A DNA stretch of 64,000 nt from contig JAFAZF010000036.1 in the NCBI GenBank assembly GCA_019239915.1, forward strand, positions 62,001 through 126,000. Reading direction: 5' to 3'. A program made the translations under genes and the position numbers. The notes below the pieces were generated by a model. The model was not told where the DNA came from, ran no database searches, and worked only from the letters and a program-made list of their open reading frames with translations. Numbering within the stretch: position 1 is the first letter of the stretch; each line of letters begins with the position of its first letter. Shown here one piece after another: positions 27,819-36,855 of the stretch. This DNA is from Sphingomonadaceae bacterium. GTDB taxonomy: Bacteria > Pseudomonadota > Alphaproteobacteria > Sphingomonadales > Sphingomonadaceae.

Positions 27819-29327
27819 CTAGTTCCGGTATTCCTCGTCGGCCAGGTCGCTGAACTTGGTGATCTTGCTCTCGAACTTGAGCCGCACCTTGCCGGTAGCG
27901 CCATGGCGCTGCTTGGCGACGATCACCTCGGCGAGCCCGAACACGCCTTCCATCTCCCGCTGCCAATCCTCGTGCGCCTGGAAGATCTTGGGATCGTCGC
28001 CGGACACCGGCCGCTTCGGCTCGCGCGAGCCGACATAATAATCCTCGCGATAGATGAAGAGCACGATGTCGGCGTCCTGCTCGATCGAGCCGGATTCGCG
28101 CAGGTCCGAAAGCTGCGGCCGCTTGTCCTCGCGCTGCTCGACGGCGCGGCTGAGCTGCGAGAGTGCGAGCACCGGCACGTCGAGCTCCTTGGCGAGCGTC
28201 TTGAGGCCGCGGCTGATCTCCGAGATTTCCTGCACGCGGTTGCCGTCGCCCGATTTGCCGGTGCCCTGGAGTAGCTGGAGATAGTCGACGATGATCATGC
28301 CGATGCCGCGCTGGCGCTTGAGCCGCCGCGCGCGCGTGCGCAGCGCCGCGATCGTGAGCGCCGGCGTGTCGTCGATATAGAGCGGCAGGCTCTCGAGCTC
28401 GGCGGCGGCACGCGCGAGGTTGCGGAACTCCTGCTGGCTGATCTTGCCCATGCGGAGATTTTCGGAGCTGATCCCCGATTGCTCGGCGAGGATGCGGGTC
28501 GCGAGCTGATCGGCCGACATTTCGAGGTTGAAGATCGCGACCGGCGCGCCGACCGACTTGGCGGGATCGATCCCGTCCTCCTTGTCGCGCACGTAGCGCA
28601 TCGCGGCATTGTAGGCGATGTTGGTGGCGAGCGAGCTCTTGCCCATGCCGGGGCGCCCGGCGAGGATGATGAGGTCGGACTTGTGCATGCCGCCCATCTT
28701 GGCGTTCATGCTGTCGAGCCCGGTGGTGATGCCCGAGACGTGACCGCCGGAATTGAGCGCGCGTGCCGCCATCTCGATCGCGAGCTTGGTCGCCTCGCCG
28801 AAGCTTTTGACGCCGCCCGATGCGCCGCCTTCCTCGGCCACGCGATAGAGCGCGGCTTCCGCCTGCTCGATCTGTCCCTGCGGATCGACCGTGTCGGAGG
28901 TGTCGAGGGCGCCCTCGACCATGTCGCGGCCGACGCCGACGAGCGCGCGCAGCAGCGCCAGCTCGTAGATCTGCGCTGCGAAATCGCGCGCGCCGATCAG
29001 CGCCGCGCCCGATCCGGTGAGCTGCGCGAGATAGGCCGGCCCGCCGAGCTGGCGCATCGCCTCGTCGCCCTCGAACATCGGCCGCAACGTCACTGGATTG
29101 GCGATCATGTTCTTGTCGGCGAGCTTGCGGATCGCCTCATAGATGCGGCCGTGGACGGGCTCGTAGAAATGGTCCGCGCGGAGCTTCAGCTGCACGTCCT
29201 CGAACAGCCGGTTGTCGATCATCAGCGCGCCGAGCAGCGCGGCCTCGGCCTCAACATTGTGGGGCAGCGCGAGCGGCTCCTCGCCGGAGGGCGGCGTGGG
29301 GGCTGGGAATCGGATCGGATCGGCCAT
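27819..29327 (-). CDS. dnaB: Replicative DNA helicase
   Basis: LPHNVEAEAALLGALMIDNRLFEDV; DLIILAGRPGMGKSSLATNIAYN Walker A; MIIVDYLQLLQG. Confidence 0.98.
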   Translation of the reverse strand: MADPIRFPAPTPPSGEEPLALPHNVEAEAALLGALMIDNRLFEDVQLKLRADHFYEPVHGRIYEAIRKLADKNMIANPVTLRPMFEGDEAMRQLGGPAYLAQLTGSGAALIGARDFAAQIYELALLRALVGVGRDMVEGALDTSDTVDPQGQIEQAEAALYRVAEEGGASGGVKSFGEATKLAIEMAARALNSGGHVSGITTGLDSMNAKMGGMHKSDLIILAGRPGMGKSSLATNIAYNAAMRYVRDKEDGIDPAKSVGAPVAIFNLEMSADQLATRILAEQSGISSENLRMGKISQQEFRNLARAAAELESLPLYIDDTPALTIAALRTRARRLKRQRGIGMIIVDYLQLLQGTGKSGDGNRVQEISEISRGLKTLAKELDVPVLALSQLSRAVEQREDKRPQLSDLRESGSIEQDADIVLFIYREDYYVGSREPKRPVSGDDPKIFQAHEDWQREMEGVFGLAEVIVAKQRHGATGKVRLKFESKITKFSDLADEEYRN

Positions 29328-29438
29328 CCCGCCGTTGTCGCTTGTCGGGGCGTCGCGCTCAAGCGCCGCTCGGCGAGTTTAATCTTAACCGCGACGGTTT
29401 AGGCCTTGCCCTGCACATCATCACAGACCATAATGTAA

Positions 29439-29448
29439 GTATGCATAC
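29439..29448. promoter_or_regulatory. Palindrome overlapping the marR start codon
   Basis: GTATGCATAC perfect 10-bp palindrome spanning the ATG at 29441. Confidence 0.35.
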
Positions 29449-29902
29449 AGATGCACCCGACCACCTCGGCGTTCTCGTCCATGACGTGGCGCGCCTCATG
29501 CGGCACAATTTCGAGGTGCAGGCGCGCGCGCTCGGCACCACGCGCCAGCAGTGGCGCACGCTGATCGTCACCGCGCGTTGTGCCGAGCCGCCGACACAGG
29601 CCGAGCTTGCCGAACGGCTCGATGTCGAGCGCATCACGCTCTGCCGCATGGTCGATCGGCTCGCCGATGCCGGGCTGGTCGAACGGCGTGCGGATCCGCG
29701 CGACCGCCGCGTCTGGCGCATCCACTTGCTGCCGGCCGCGCAGCCGATCATCGAACAGGTGGGCGAACTCGCCAATCAGCTGGAGAACGAGCTGATGGCA
29801 TCCCTGGGGAGTGTGGAGGGCGCCGCGCTGCGTCGCGGGCTGGAGAAATTGCGGGATGTGCTGCGCCGGCCCCCCGGCGAGCGCGAAAGGGATGTCGCGT
29901 GA
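29441..29902 (+). CDS. MarR family transcriptional regulator
   Basis: QAELAERLDVERITLCRMVDRLADAGLVERRADPRDRRVWRIHLL winged-HTH. Confidence 0.92.
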   Translation: MHTDAPDHLGVLVHDVARLMRHNFEVQARALGTTRQQWRTLIVTARCAEPPTQAELAERLDVERITLCRMVDRLADAGLVERRADPRDRRVWRIHLLPAAQPIIEQVGELANQLENELMASLGSVEGAALRRGLEKLRDVLRRPPGERERDVA

Positions 29903-30936
29903 ACAAGATGACCGCCTTCGAAGCGGAGCTCGAGCTGCGCGAAGGCGCGCGCAAGCCGTGGCGGCGCTGGGCGCTGATGGTATCGGTGCCGCTGCTCATC
30001 CTGATCGGCGCCGCCTATGTGTGGACGACCAGCGGCCGCAGCGTCTCGACCGACGACGCGCAGGTCGGCGCGCATGTCGTCAGCATCGCGAGCGAGGTGT
30101 CGGGCCCGATCACCGAGGTCGACGTCGCCGAGAACCAGCAGGTCAAGAAGGGCGACGTGCTGTTCCGCATCAACCCGGAGCCGTTCCGCATCGCGCTGGA
30201 GCAGGCGAACGCGGCGCTCGGCAACGCGCGGCTCAGCGTCAACCAGCTTTCGAGCACCTATGACGCCAAGGTCGCCGACACTGCGCAGAACCGCGCCAAC
30301 GTGCTGCTCGCCCAGCAGAATTTCCAGCGCCAGCAGCAGCTCCTCGGCCAGGGCTTCACGACCCGCGCGAGCTTCGATGCCGCGCAGGCGGCGCTTGCTT
30401 CGGCCCAGGCGCAGGTCGCCTCCGCGCAGGCGCAGGCCGCGTCCGCCCGCGCGATGATCCAGACCCCCGGCGGCGAGCACCCGCAGGTCGAGGCCGCGCA
30501 GGCGACGCGCGATCGCGCCGCGCTGGATCTCGCGCGCACCGTCGTCCGCGCGCCGATCGACGGCCGGGTCTCGCAGAGCGACAAGGTCCTGCCGGGCTCG
30601 ATGGCGATCGCCGAATTCCCCGAGGTCAGCGTCGTCAGCGACAAGAACAGCTGGATCGAGGCCAATTTCAAGGAGACGCAGCTGCCCAAGGTGCGGGTCG
30701 GCCAGTCCGCCGAGGTCGAGATCGACGCCATCCCCGGCAAGCGCTTCCATGGCCACGTCATCGGCATCGGCTCGGGCACGGGCTCGCAATTCTCCATGCT
30801 GCCGGCGCAGAACGCGACCGGCAACTGGGTGAAGGTCACGCAGCGCGTGCCCGTCCGCATCATGCTCGACGAGGCACCGGATCGCGCGCTGGTGGCGGGC
30901 TGGAGCTGCCACGTCACGATCGACGTCACGCACTAG
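29899..30936 (+). CDS. HlyD/EmrA family membrane fusion protein
   Basis: STDDAQVGAHVVSIASEVSGPITEVDVAENQQVKKGDVLFRINP; RTVVRAPIDGRVSQSDKVLPG; GTG start overlaps marR stop. Confidence 0.92.
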   Translation: MNKMTAFEAELELREGARKPWRRWALMVSVPLLILIGAAYVWTTSGRSVSTDDAQVGAHVVSIASEVSGPITEVDVAENQQVKKGDVLFRINPEPFRIALEQANAALGNARLSVNQLSSTYDAKVADTAQNRANVLLAQQNFQRQQQLLGQGFTTRASFDAAQAALASAQAQVASAQAQAASARAMIQTPGGEHPQVEAAQATRDRAALDLARTVVRAPIDGRVSQSDKVLPGSMAIAEFPEVSVVSDKNSWIEANFKETQLPKVRVGQSAEVEIDAIPGKRFHGHVIGIGSGTGSQFSMLPAQNATGNWVKVTQRVPVRIMLDEAPDRALVAGWSCHVTIDVTH

Positions 30937-30994
30937 ATCGTCCCTCTCCGCACCCGCTCGCCTTTCGCGTGGCGGCACGATAGACGCTGAGCCG

Positions 30995-31477
30995 ATGGCC
31001 GACCCGCGCATCATCGACATCGAACTCGACGAGCGCACGATCATCTGGCGCTCGGCCGACGTCGAGCAGGAGCGCAAGGTCGCGATCTTCGATCTGCTCG
31101 AGGCCAATCGCTTCCGGCCGCTGCGCGCCTATTCCGACGGCTATGAGGGGCCCTATGCGGTCAAGCTGCGCGTCGAGGAAGGGCGCCTTGCCATCGACAT
31201 ATTGCGGCAGGACAAGTCGCTGCTCGAGACGCTGGTGCTCGGGCTCATCCGCTTCCGGCGCGCGATCAAGGATTATTTCGCGATCTGCGACAGCTATTTT
31301 CAGGCGATCCGCCAGGCGACACCGGCGCAGATCGAGACGATCGACATGGCGCGGCGGGGCGTCCACAACCAGGCCGCCGAGCTGCTGATCGAGCGGCTCG
31401 AGGGCAAGATCGAAGTCGATTTCGATACCGCGCGGCGACTGTTCACGCTCATCTGCGTGCTACACATCAAAGGCTGA
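30995..31477 (+). CDS. UPF0262 family protein
   Basis: IIDIELDERTIIWRSADVEQERKVAIFDLLEANRF; DMARRGVHNQAAELLIERLEGKIEVDFDTARRLFTLICVLHIKG. Confidence 0.88.
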   Translation: MADPRIIDIELDERTIIWRSADVEQERKVAIFDLLEANRFRPLRAYSDGYEGPYAVKLRVEEGRLAIDILRQDKSLLETLVLGLIRFRRAIKDYFAICDSYFQAIRQATPAQIETIDMARRGVHNQAAELLIERLEGKIEVDFDTARRLFTLICVLHIKG

Positions 31478-31479
31478 GT

Positions 31480-31911
31480 GTGGCGAGCGCGCCCGCCGAA
31501 CTGGTCGCCGCCGCCCGCGCCGCCGCCGCCCACGCCCACGCGCCCTATTCACGGTTTGCGGTTGGCGCCGCGCTGCTGCTCGATGGCGGCGCCGTCGTCA
31601 GCGGCGCCAACCTGGAAAATGCGAGCTACGGCCTTTCGCTGTGCGCAGAGACCGCAGCGCTGGCGGCGGCGAACAGCGCCGGGCGCCTGGCCGACGTCGT
31701 CGCGATTGCGGTCGCCGGCGGATCGATCGAGGGCAAAAGCAACGCGATCGTCCGCCCCTGCGGCCGCTGCCGCCAACTGCTCACCGAGGCGGCACAGCTC
31801 GGCGGCCGCGACATCGTCGTCCACTGCGCCGGCCTGACCGGCGACGCGCTCGAGACGCACCAGCTCTCCGCGCTGCTGCCGCTCGCCTTCGGCCCGGCCG
31901 ACCTCGCATGA
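31480..31911 (+). CDS. cdd: Cytidine deaminase
   Basis: APYSRFAVGAALLL; NLENASYGLSLCAETAALAAA; VRPCGRCRQLLTEAA zinc motifs. Confidence 0.93.
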   Translation: MASAPAELVAAARAAAAHAHAPYSRFAVGAALLLDGGAVVSGANLENASYGLSLCAETAALAAANSAGRLADVVAIAVAGGSIEGKSNAIVRPCGRCRQLLTEAAQLGGRDIVVHCAGLTGDALETHQLSALLPLAFGPADLA

Positions 31912-32006
31912 CCGCGCTCGCGAAGCGGGTTCGCGCCGAGAATACCGATCGGCTGAGCGGCCTCAGCAAACGCGAGGCGATGAAGCGTATCGGTTCGGAC
32001 CGCTAA
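31908..32006 (+). CDS. Possible 32-aa small protein coupled to cdd
   Basis: MTALAKRVRAENTDRLSGLSKREAMKRIGSDR; ATGA overlap with cdd stop. Confidence 0.25.
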   Translation: MTALAKRVRAENTDRLSGLSKREAMKRIGSDR

Positions 32007-32095
32007 ATCCGTAAGGCTGGAACCTGCTCGAAAACTGAGCCTGCCGAAGTGCTGCTCTGATCAAAGCACCTTTCGAAGACCTTAGTCAGCAACAT

Positions 32096-32164
32096 CCGTT
32101 CGGGCTGAGCGCAGTCGAAGCCCAGCCGCAGCGCATGCCCTTCGACTTCGCTCAGGGCGAACGG
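32096..32164. repeat. Family A palindromic repeat
   Basis: CCGTTCGGGCTGAGCGCAGTCGAAGCCC ... GCCCTTCGACTTCGCTCAGGGCGAACGG. Confidence 0.85.
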
Positions 32165-32205
32165 ATGCTACCGATTAAGGGTAATCCCAGCCGTCGGATC
32201 GCCGC

Positions 32206-32895
32206 CTATTTCCACCCGGTCCCGCGTGCCGCCTGCTCCTGCGTCGCGTCGAACGGAGCGCCGGCGATCATCGCCTGGATGACTTGCGCGGTGGCGGGGT
32301 CGCTGCCGGCCTGGCGGTAATCGCCAGCCTGCGCCGCCGCCGGCGCAGCATAGCGCAGCTGCCAGCCATCGGGCACGCGACAGGCGACGCCGGAGAGCGC
32401 GCGGCCCGCGAAGCTGCGGCAGACCTCGCCGTCATGATCGCGGAAGCTGAGCGCGACGCGCACCGGCCTGGCCTCGCTCGCCAGCTGCACGTCGAGCGCA
32501 TGCGCGATCGGCGCCGCAAGCGCGAGCGCGTCCCGCCTGTCCTCGATCCCCGCGACCTGGGCGAGCTGGGTGCCGCCGAACAGCCCGACGACGAGGCTCG
32601 CGGCGGCCGCGCCCGGTAGCGCCCAACGCCGCCCGGCCTGCGCGCGGCGCGCCTTCGCCGCCCGCGCTTGCCGCGCGACGGCGAGCGAGATCACCTCCGC
32701 CTCGGGGCGCGGCATCACCGTCACCGGCTGACGCGCAGTCGGCCCGAAGGCGGCGGCGAGCCGCGCCTTCAGGCGGCGATGCGCCTCGGCGCGGGCCTGC
32801 AGCGCGGGATCGGCGGCGACGGCGCGCGCCACCTCCTCCGCTTCGATCGGATCGAGCTCGCCGTCCAGCCAGGCGATGATCCGTTGCTCATCCAT
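32206..32895 (-). CDS. Anti-sigma factor
   Basis: MDEQRIIAWLDGELDPIEAEEVARAVAADPALQARAEAHRRL, one TM; next to ECF sigma gene. Confidence 0.85.
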   Translation of the reverse strand: MDEQRIIAWLDGELDPIEAEEVARAVAADPALQARAEAHRRLKARLAAAFGPTARQPVTVMPRPEAEVISLAVARQARAAKARRAQAGRRWALPGAAAASLVVGLFGGTQLAQVAGIEDRRDALALAAPIAHALDVQLASEARPVRVALSFRDHDGEVCRSFAGRALSGVACRVPDGWQLRYAAPAAAQAGDYRQAGSDPATAQVIQAMIAGAPFDATQEQAARGTGWK

Positions 32896-32898
32896 GGT

Positions 32899-33378
32899 TC
32901 AATCCTCCAGCAGCGCGAGAAGCGCCTGCCGTCCGCGCACCAGCCGACTCGTCAGGGTGCCGATCGGTATATCCAAAACCGCGGCTGCCTCGCGATAGGA
33001 AAGCTCCTCGATCATCACGAGCGCGACCGCTTCGCGCTGCTCGTCCGGCAGGAGGTCGAGCGCGCGCATGAGGAAATGGAGCTCGGCCTTGCCCTCGGCA
33101 TCGCCCGCCACGCCGACGCTCTCGCCCGCCTCCGCCGGCGCCAGCACCTTGTCGCGCCGCTGGCGGCTGCGCGCGGTATCGATCCAGATGTTGCGCATGA
33201 TGCGATAGGCCCAGGCGTCGAGACTGGTTCCTTGCTGCCACTGCGCGCGTGCCTGCAGTGCGCGCTCCGCCGTCGCCTGCGTCAGATCGTCCGCCGCGGC
33301 GGGATCGCGCGCGAGGCCGTGCGCGAAGCGGCGCAGGCGCGGCAACAGCGCCGTCAACGCGGTTTCGAACGCATCCAA
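32899..33378 (-). CDS. ECF-type RNA polymerase sigma factor
   Basis: DAWAYRIMRNIWIDTARSRQRR; LDLLPDEQREAVALVMIEELSYREAAAVLDIPIGTLTSRLVRGRQAL. Confidence 0.95.
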   Translation of the reverse strand: MDAFETALTALLPRLRRFAHGLARDPAAADDLTQATAERALQARAQWQQGTSLDAWAYRIMRNIWIDTARSRQRRDKVLAPAEAGESVGVAGDAEGKAELHFLMRALDLLPDEQREAVALVMIEELSYREAAAVLDIPIGTLTSRLVRGRQALLALLED

Positions 33379-33399
33379 TCTCGTGCCTCTCCGTCATGC

Positions 33400-33425
33400 G
33401 GATTAAACGTCGCGCCCGCGTCGTT
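33400..33425 (+). promoter_or_regulatory. Candidate ECF sigma-dependent promoter (divergent sigma/subtilase region)
   Basis: GGATTAAACG-N9-CGTCGTT; same motif at 34844-34869; near-palindromic, with GGATGAAACG on the opposite strand. Confidence 0.6.
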
Positions 33426-33459
33426 TCATCCGTCGAGGGATGGAAAAAAGGAAGAGGCG

Positions 33460-34830
33460 ATGAAGAGGGCGAAACGGAACCGGATGAAGCGGACTGGCGC
33501 GATCCTGCTGGCGATGCTGGCGATGCCGGCCAGCGCGCAGCTGCTGCGCGGCGGCTCCGGCGGTCTCGGTGGCCTCGGCAGCGGACTGGGCAGCGGGCTC
33601 GGCGGGCTGACGAGCGGCCTCTCCGGGCAAGGCGAGAGCGGCGGAACGATCGGCAACGGGCTCGCGTCCAGCATCGGCGGGCTCGACGGCGCGCTCGCCG
33701 GCGGGCTGCGGGCGCTCGACCCGATCGACCTGCTCGCCGCGCGTCGGGAGCGGCTGCACGCGCTGGTGTCGTCGAACCGCGCCGTGCTCGACAGCGACGC
33801 GGCCGGGAACCCGATCCGCCGCGACGAGATCCTCGCCACCGATCCCGCGCCCGACGCACTGGCCAAGGCGACCGCCGCGGGCTTCGCCATCAAGCGCCGC
33901 GAAACGGTCGACGGACTCGGCATCGCGATCGTCGTGCTCGCGACACCCAAGCACCTTGCCGCGCGTAAGGCGCTCGCGACGCTGCAGACGCTCGATCCGC
34001 ACGGCGCCTACGCGCTGAACCATGTCTACGAGCCGGCGCATGCGAAGCTCGCGCCGGCGAACGGCTCGGTTGCGGGCGGCGCGGCAGCCGGCGGCGCGGG
34101 CGCGGCGGTGCTCGGCCTGATCGACGGCGGCGTCGGCGCACACCCCGCCTTCGCGCACGCGCCCATCGAGCAGCGCGGCTTCGCGGGCAATCCGCGCCCG
34201 AGCGGTCATGGCACCGCCGTCGCCTCGTTGATGGTGGGGGAAAGCGGCCCTTTCCGCGGCGCCGCCCCGGGCGCGCGCCTGCTCGCGGCGGACATCTACG
34301 GCGGCGATGCGGCGAACGGCTCGGCCGAGGCGATCGTGCGCGCGATCGGCTGGCTGGTCTCGCGCGATGTGCGCGTGATCAACATCAGCCTCGTCGGCGC
34401 GGCCAACCCGCTGCTCGCGGCGGCGGTCACGGCGGCGCAGGCGAAAGGCGTGCTGATCGTCGCGGCGGTGGGCAATGACGGCCCCGCCGCTCCGCCGCAA
34501 TATCCTGCCTCCTATGACGGCGTGATCGCGGTGACGGGTATCGATGCCAAGGGCCGCGTTCTGCTCGAGGCCGGCAAGGCAACGCATCTCGATTTCGCCG
34601 CGCCGGGCGCCGACATGGCCGGCGCGGTGCCCGGCGGCGGCTGGGAAGCGCTGCGCGGCACGTCCTTCGCGGCGCCGCTCGTCGCCGCCAGTCTCGCACG
34701 CGCCGACCGTGGCGATCCTGCACAGGCGATCCGCGCGGTCGCCGCCGATGCCCGGCCCGGCGCCAAGGTCGGCCGCGGCATCGTCTGCGGCAGCTGCGCG
34801 ACGCCGCTGCGCGCCGTCGGCCTCAAATAA
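33460..34830 (+). CDS. Secreted S8 (subtilisin-like) serine peptidase with Gly-rich N-terminal segment
   Basis: Signal peptide; VLGLIDGGVGAHPAF (Asp), PSGHGTAVASLMVG (His), GTSFAAPLVAASLA (Ser). Confidence 0.9.
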   Translation: MKRAKRNRMKRTGAILLAMLAMPASAQLLRGGSGGLGGLGSGLGSGLGGLTSGLSGQGESGGTIGNGLASSIGGLDGALAGGLRALDPIDLLAARRERLHALVSSNRAVLDSDAAGNPIRRDEILATDPAPDALAKATAAGFAIKRRETVDGLGIAIVVLATPKHLAARKALATLQTLDPHGAYALNHVYEPAHAKLAPANGSVAGGAAAGGAGAAVLGLIDGGVGAHPAFAHAPIEQRGFAGNPRPSGHGTAVASLMVGESGPFRGAAPGARLLAADIYGGDAANGSAEAIVRAIGWLVSRDVRVINISLVGAANPLLAAAVTAAQAKGVLIVAAVGNDGPAAPPQYPASYDGVIAVTGIDAKGRVLLEAGKATHLDFAAPGADMAGAVPGGGWEALRGTSFAAPLVAASLARADRGDPAQAIRAVAADARPGAKVGRGIVCGSCATPLRAVGLK

Positions 34831-34843
34831 ATTCGAGGCGCCG

Positions 34844-34869
34844 GGATTAAACGCGGAATCGCCGTCGTT
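34844..34869 (+). promoter_or_regulatory. Candidate ECF sigma-dependent promoter
   Basis: GGATTAAACG-N9-CGTCGTT, matching 33400-33425 at all 17 motif positions. Confidence 0.6.
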
Positions 34870-34917
34870 GCCATCATGCAGGCCGGCCTTTCGCTGGCGA
34901 CAGGATGGAGAAAGACG

Positions 34918-35733
34918 ATGATCAAGGGGCGTCATTTCCGCAGCCATATCCTCGCCGCGGCGGCGATCGCCGCGTTCGCGGCGCTGCCGGCGCAGGCGGG
35001 TCCGCTTGGCGGCGCGCTGGGCGGCGCAGGCGGCCTTGGCGGTAATTTGGGCGGCGGCCTCACCGGCGGCATCGGCGGCACGATCGGCGGGGTCGGCGCG
35101 GGAACCGGTAGCCTCGGCGGCGGCGCGGGTTCGCTCGGCTCCGCGACCGGCAGCCTCAGCCACAGCGTCGCCGGCTCGGGCAGCGCCAATGTCGACAAAT
35201 CGGTGAACACCCGCACCGGCCGCGCCAGCGCCGACGCCGGGCTCGCCGGCACCGTCAGCGGCACGGCGAGCAGCGCCGCCAACCTCGCCGGCCCGTCCGG
35301 CACCTCGCTCGGCGGCGCCACGACGGCGAGCGGCTCGGGCAGCGTCGCGAAGTCGGCGGGCGTGAACGCACAGGCGATCGGCTCCGATCGGCTTGCCGAC
35401 ACCGCCGGCACCGTCCGCGACCGCGCGACGACCGCCGCGACGAACACCACCGACCGCGCGCGTGGGGCGGCGACCAGCACCACCGACCGCGTCCGCACCA
35501 CTGCGGCCAACACCACGGGTCGCGTCCGCAACCATGTCGCCGTCGCGCGCGATCGCGTCGCCACCACCGGGTCGAACGGCGTCAGCCGCGTGAAGACCAC
35601 CACCTCGGGCGCAGGCAATGCCGCCACAAGCGGCGCCGGCGCGCTCGCCGGTACGATCGCGAACAGCGGCGTCTCGGGCTCGGTGACGGGGTCCGGTTCA
35701 GCCAACGGCAGCGGCTCGCTCGGCAGCAACTGA
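34918..35733 (+). CDS. Secreted Gly/Ser/Thr-rich low-complexity protein with 11-residue repeats
   Basis: Signal peptide then GPLGGALGGAGGLGGNLGGGLTGGIGGTIGG; repeats DRATTAATNTT/DRARGAATSTT/DRVRTTAANTT. Confidence 0.7.
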   Translation: MIKGRHFRSHILAAAAIAAFAALPAQAGPLGGALGGAGGLGGNLGGGLTGGIGGTIGGVGAGTGSLGGGAGSLGSATGSLSHSVAGSGSANVDKSVNTRTGRASADAGLAGTVSGTASSAANLAGPSGTSLGGATTASGSGSVAKSAGVNAQAIGSDRLADTAGTVRDRATTAATNTTDRARGAATSTTDRVRTTAANTTGRVRNHVAVARDRVATTGSNGVSRVKTTTSGAGNAATSGAGALAGTIANSGVSGSVTGSGSANGSGSLGSN

Positions 35734-35846
35734 GCGCCCGCTCCCCGCGGAGCGGCGGCGTGTCTCCAAGCCGCCGTCATCCCGGAGGCCGGTGTCTTCC
35801 GCCCACTCGGCGGAGGCATCGGCCTCTTTGGCGATCACGCCCGTTT

Positions 35847-35932
35847 CCGTTCGCACTGAGCCTGTCGAAGTGCTGTTCTTTCTCTCTACGTCGTCGAGAC
35901 GGTCAGTGCTTCGACAAGCTCAGCACGAACGG
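35847..35932. repeat. Family A palindromic repeat
   Basis: CCGTTCGCACTGAGCCTGTCGAAGTGC ... GTGCTTCGACAAGCTCAGCACGAACGG. Confidence 0.9.
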
Positions 35933-36015
35933 GTTTCGACCGGAGGCAAGCCCCTTCCCATCCCGCACCCCGCGCGCGATAGACCCGGCACCGGCCCGGG
36001 AGAATCGCGCAACCC

Positions 36016-36570
36016 ATGTCCATCCAATCCGATCGCTGGATCCGCGAGCAGGCGGAACGGCACGCCATGATCGAGCCGTTCGTCGAGGCGCAGCGCCGCG
36101 ACGGGTGTATCAGCTACGGCCTATCGAGCTACGGTTACGACGCGCGCGTCTCGGACGAATTCAAGATCTTCACCAATGTCGACAACGCGATCGTCGACCC
36201 CAAGGATTTCGCGCACAACAGCTTCGTCGACCGCAAGACCGACGTCTGCATCATCCCGCCCAACTCGTTCGCGCTCGCCCGCACGGTCGAATATTTTCGC
36301 GTGCCGCGCGACGTGTTGGTGATCTGCCTCGGCAAGTCGACCTATGCGCGCTGCGGCATCATCGTGAACGTCACCCCGCTCGAGCCCGGCTGGGAGGGCC
36401 ATGTCACGCTCGAATTCTCGAACACGACGCCGCTGCCGGCAAAGATCTACGCCAACGAAGGCGCCTGCCAGTTCCTCTTCCTCAAGGGCAACGAGCCCTG
36501 CGAAGTCAGCTACGCCGACCGCGCCGGCAAATATATGGCGCAGACCGGCGTGACGCTGCCGAGGCTGTAG
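36016..36570 (+). CDS. dcd: dCTP deaminase
   Basis: [68 protein letters not shown]. Confidence 0.97.
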   Translation: MSIQSDRWIREQAERHAMIEPFVEAQRRDGCISYGLSSYGYDARVSDEFKIFTNVDNAIVDPKDFAHNSFVDRKTDVCIIPPNSFALARTVEYFRVPRDVLVICLGKSTYARCGIIVNVTPLEPGWEGHVTLEFSNTTPLPAKIYANEGACQFLFLKGNEPCEVSYADRAGKYMAQTGVTLPRL

Positions 36571-36622
36571 GCGACTGCGAGTCGGCGAGCAGCGGCAGCT
36601 TACGCACGATTGTGGACGTTCT

Positions 36623-36759
36623 GATCCTCCCCGCTTGCGGGGAGGGGGACCAGCCGCAGGCTGGTGGAGGGGGCGTCCCGCAAACGCCGCGCCTCGCCTT
36701 GCTCTCCCTCCACCACGCCGCTGCACGTCGCGGTCCCCCTCCCCGTGCCGGGGAGGATC
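36623..36759. repeat. Family C palindromic repeat
   Basis: GATCCTCCCCGCTTGCGGGGAGGGGGACCAGCCGCAGGCTGGTGGAGGGGG ... CGGTCCCCCTCCCCGTGCCGGGGAGGATC. Confidence 0.9.
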
Positions 36760-36821
36760 GAGAACGGCCGCGGACCACCAATGCCAGCCATCCGACAGAC
36801 GCGAACGAAGCAAGAACATTC

Positions 36822-36850
36822 TTGACTCTACGCAGCTATTCCGCTATAAG
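36822..36850 (+). promoter_or_regulatory. Consensus sigma70-type promoter
   Basis: TTGACT (36822-36827)-17 bp-TATAAG (36845-36850). Confidence 0.7.
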
Positions 36851-36855
36851 CCCCG

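Noticed and set aside
33403-35535. 710-aa minus-strand ORF opposite the subtilase and Gly-rich gene
   Set aside because: Arg/Gly/Ala-biased translation with no recognisable motif; sense strand has signal peptide and S8 catalytic motifs.
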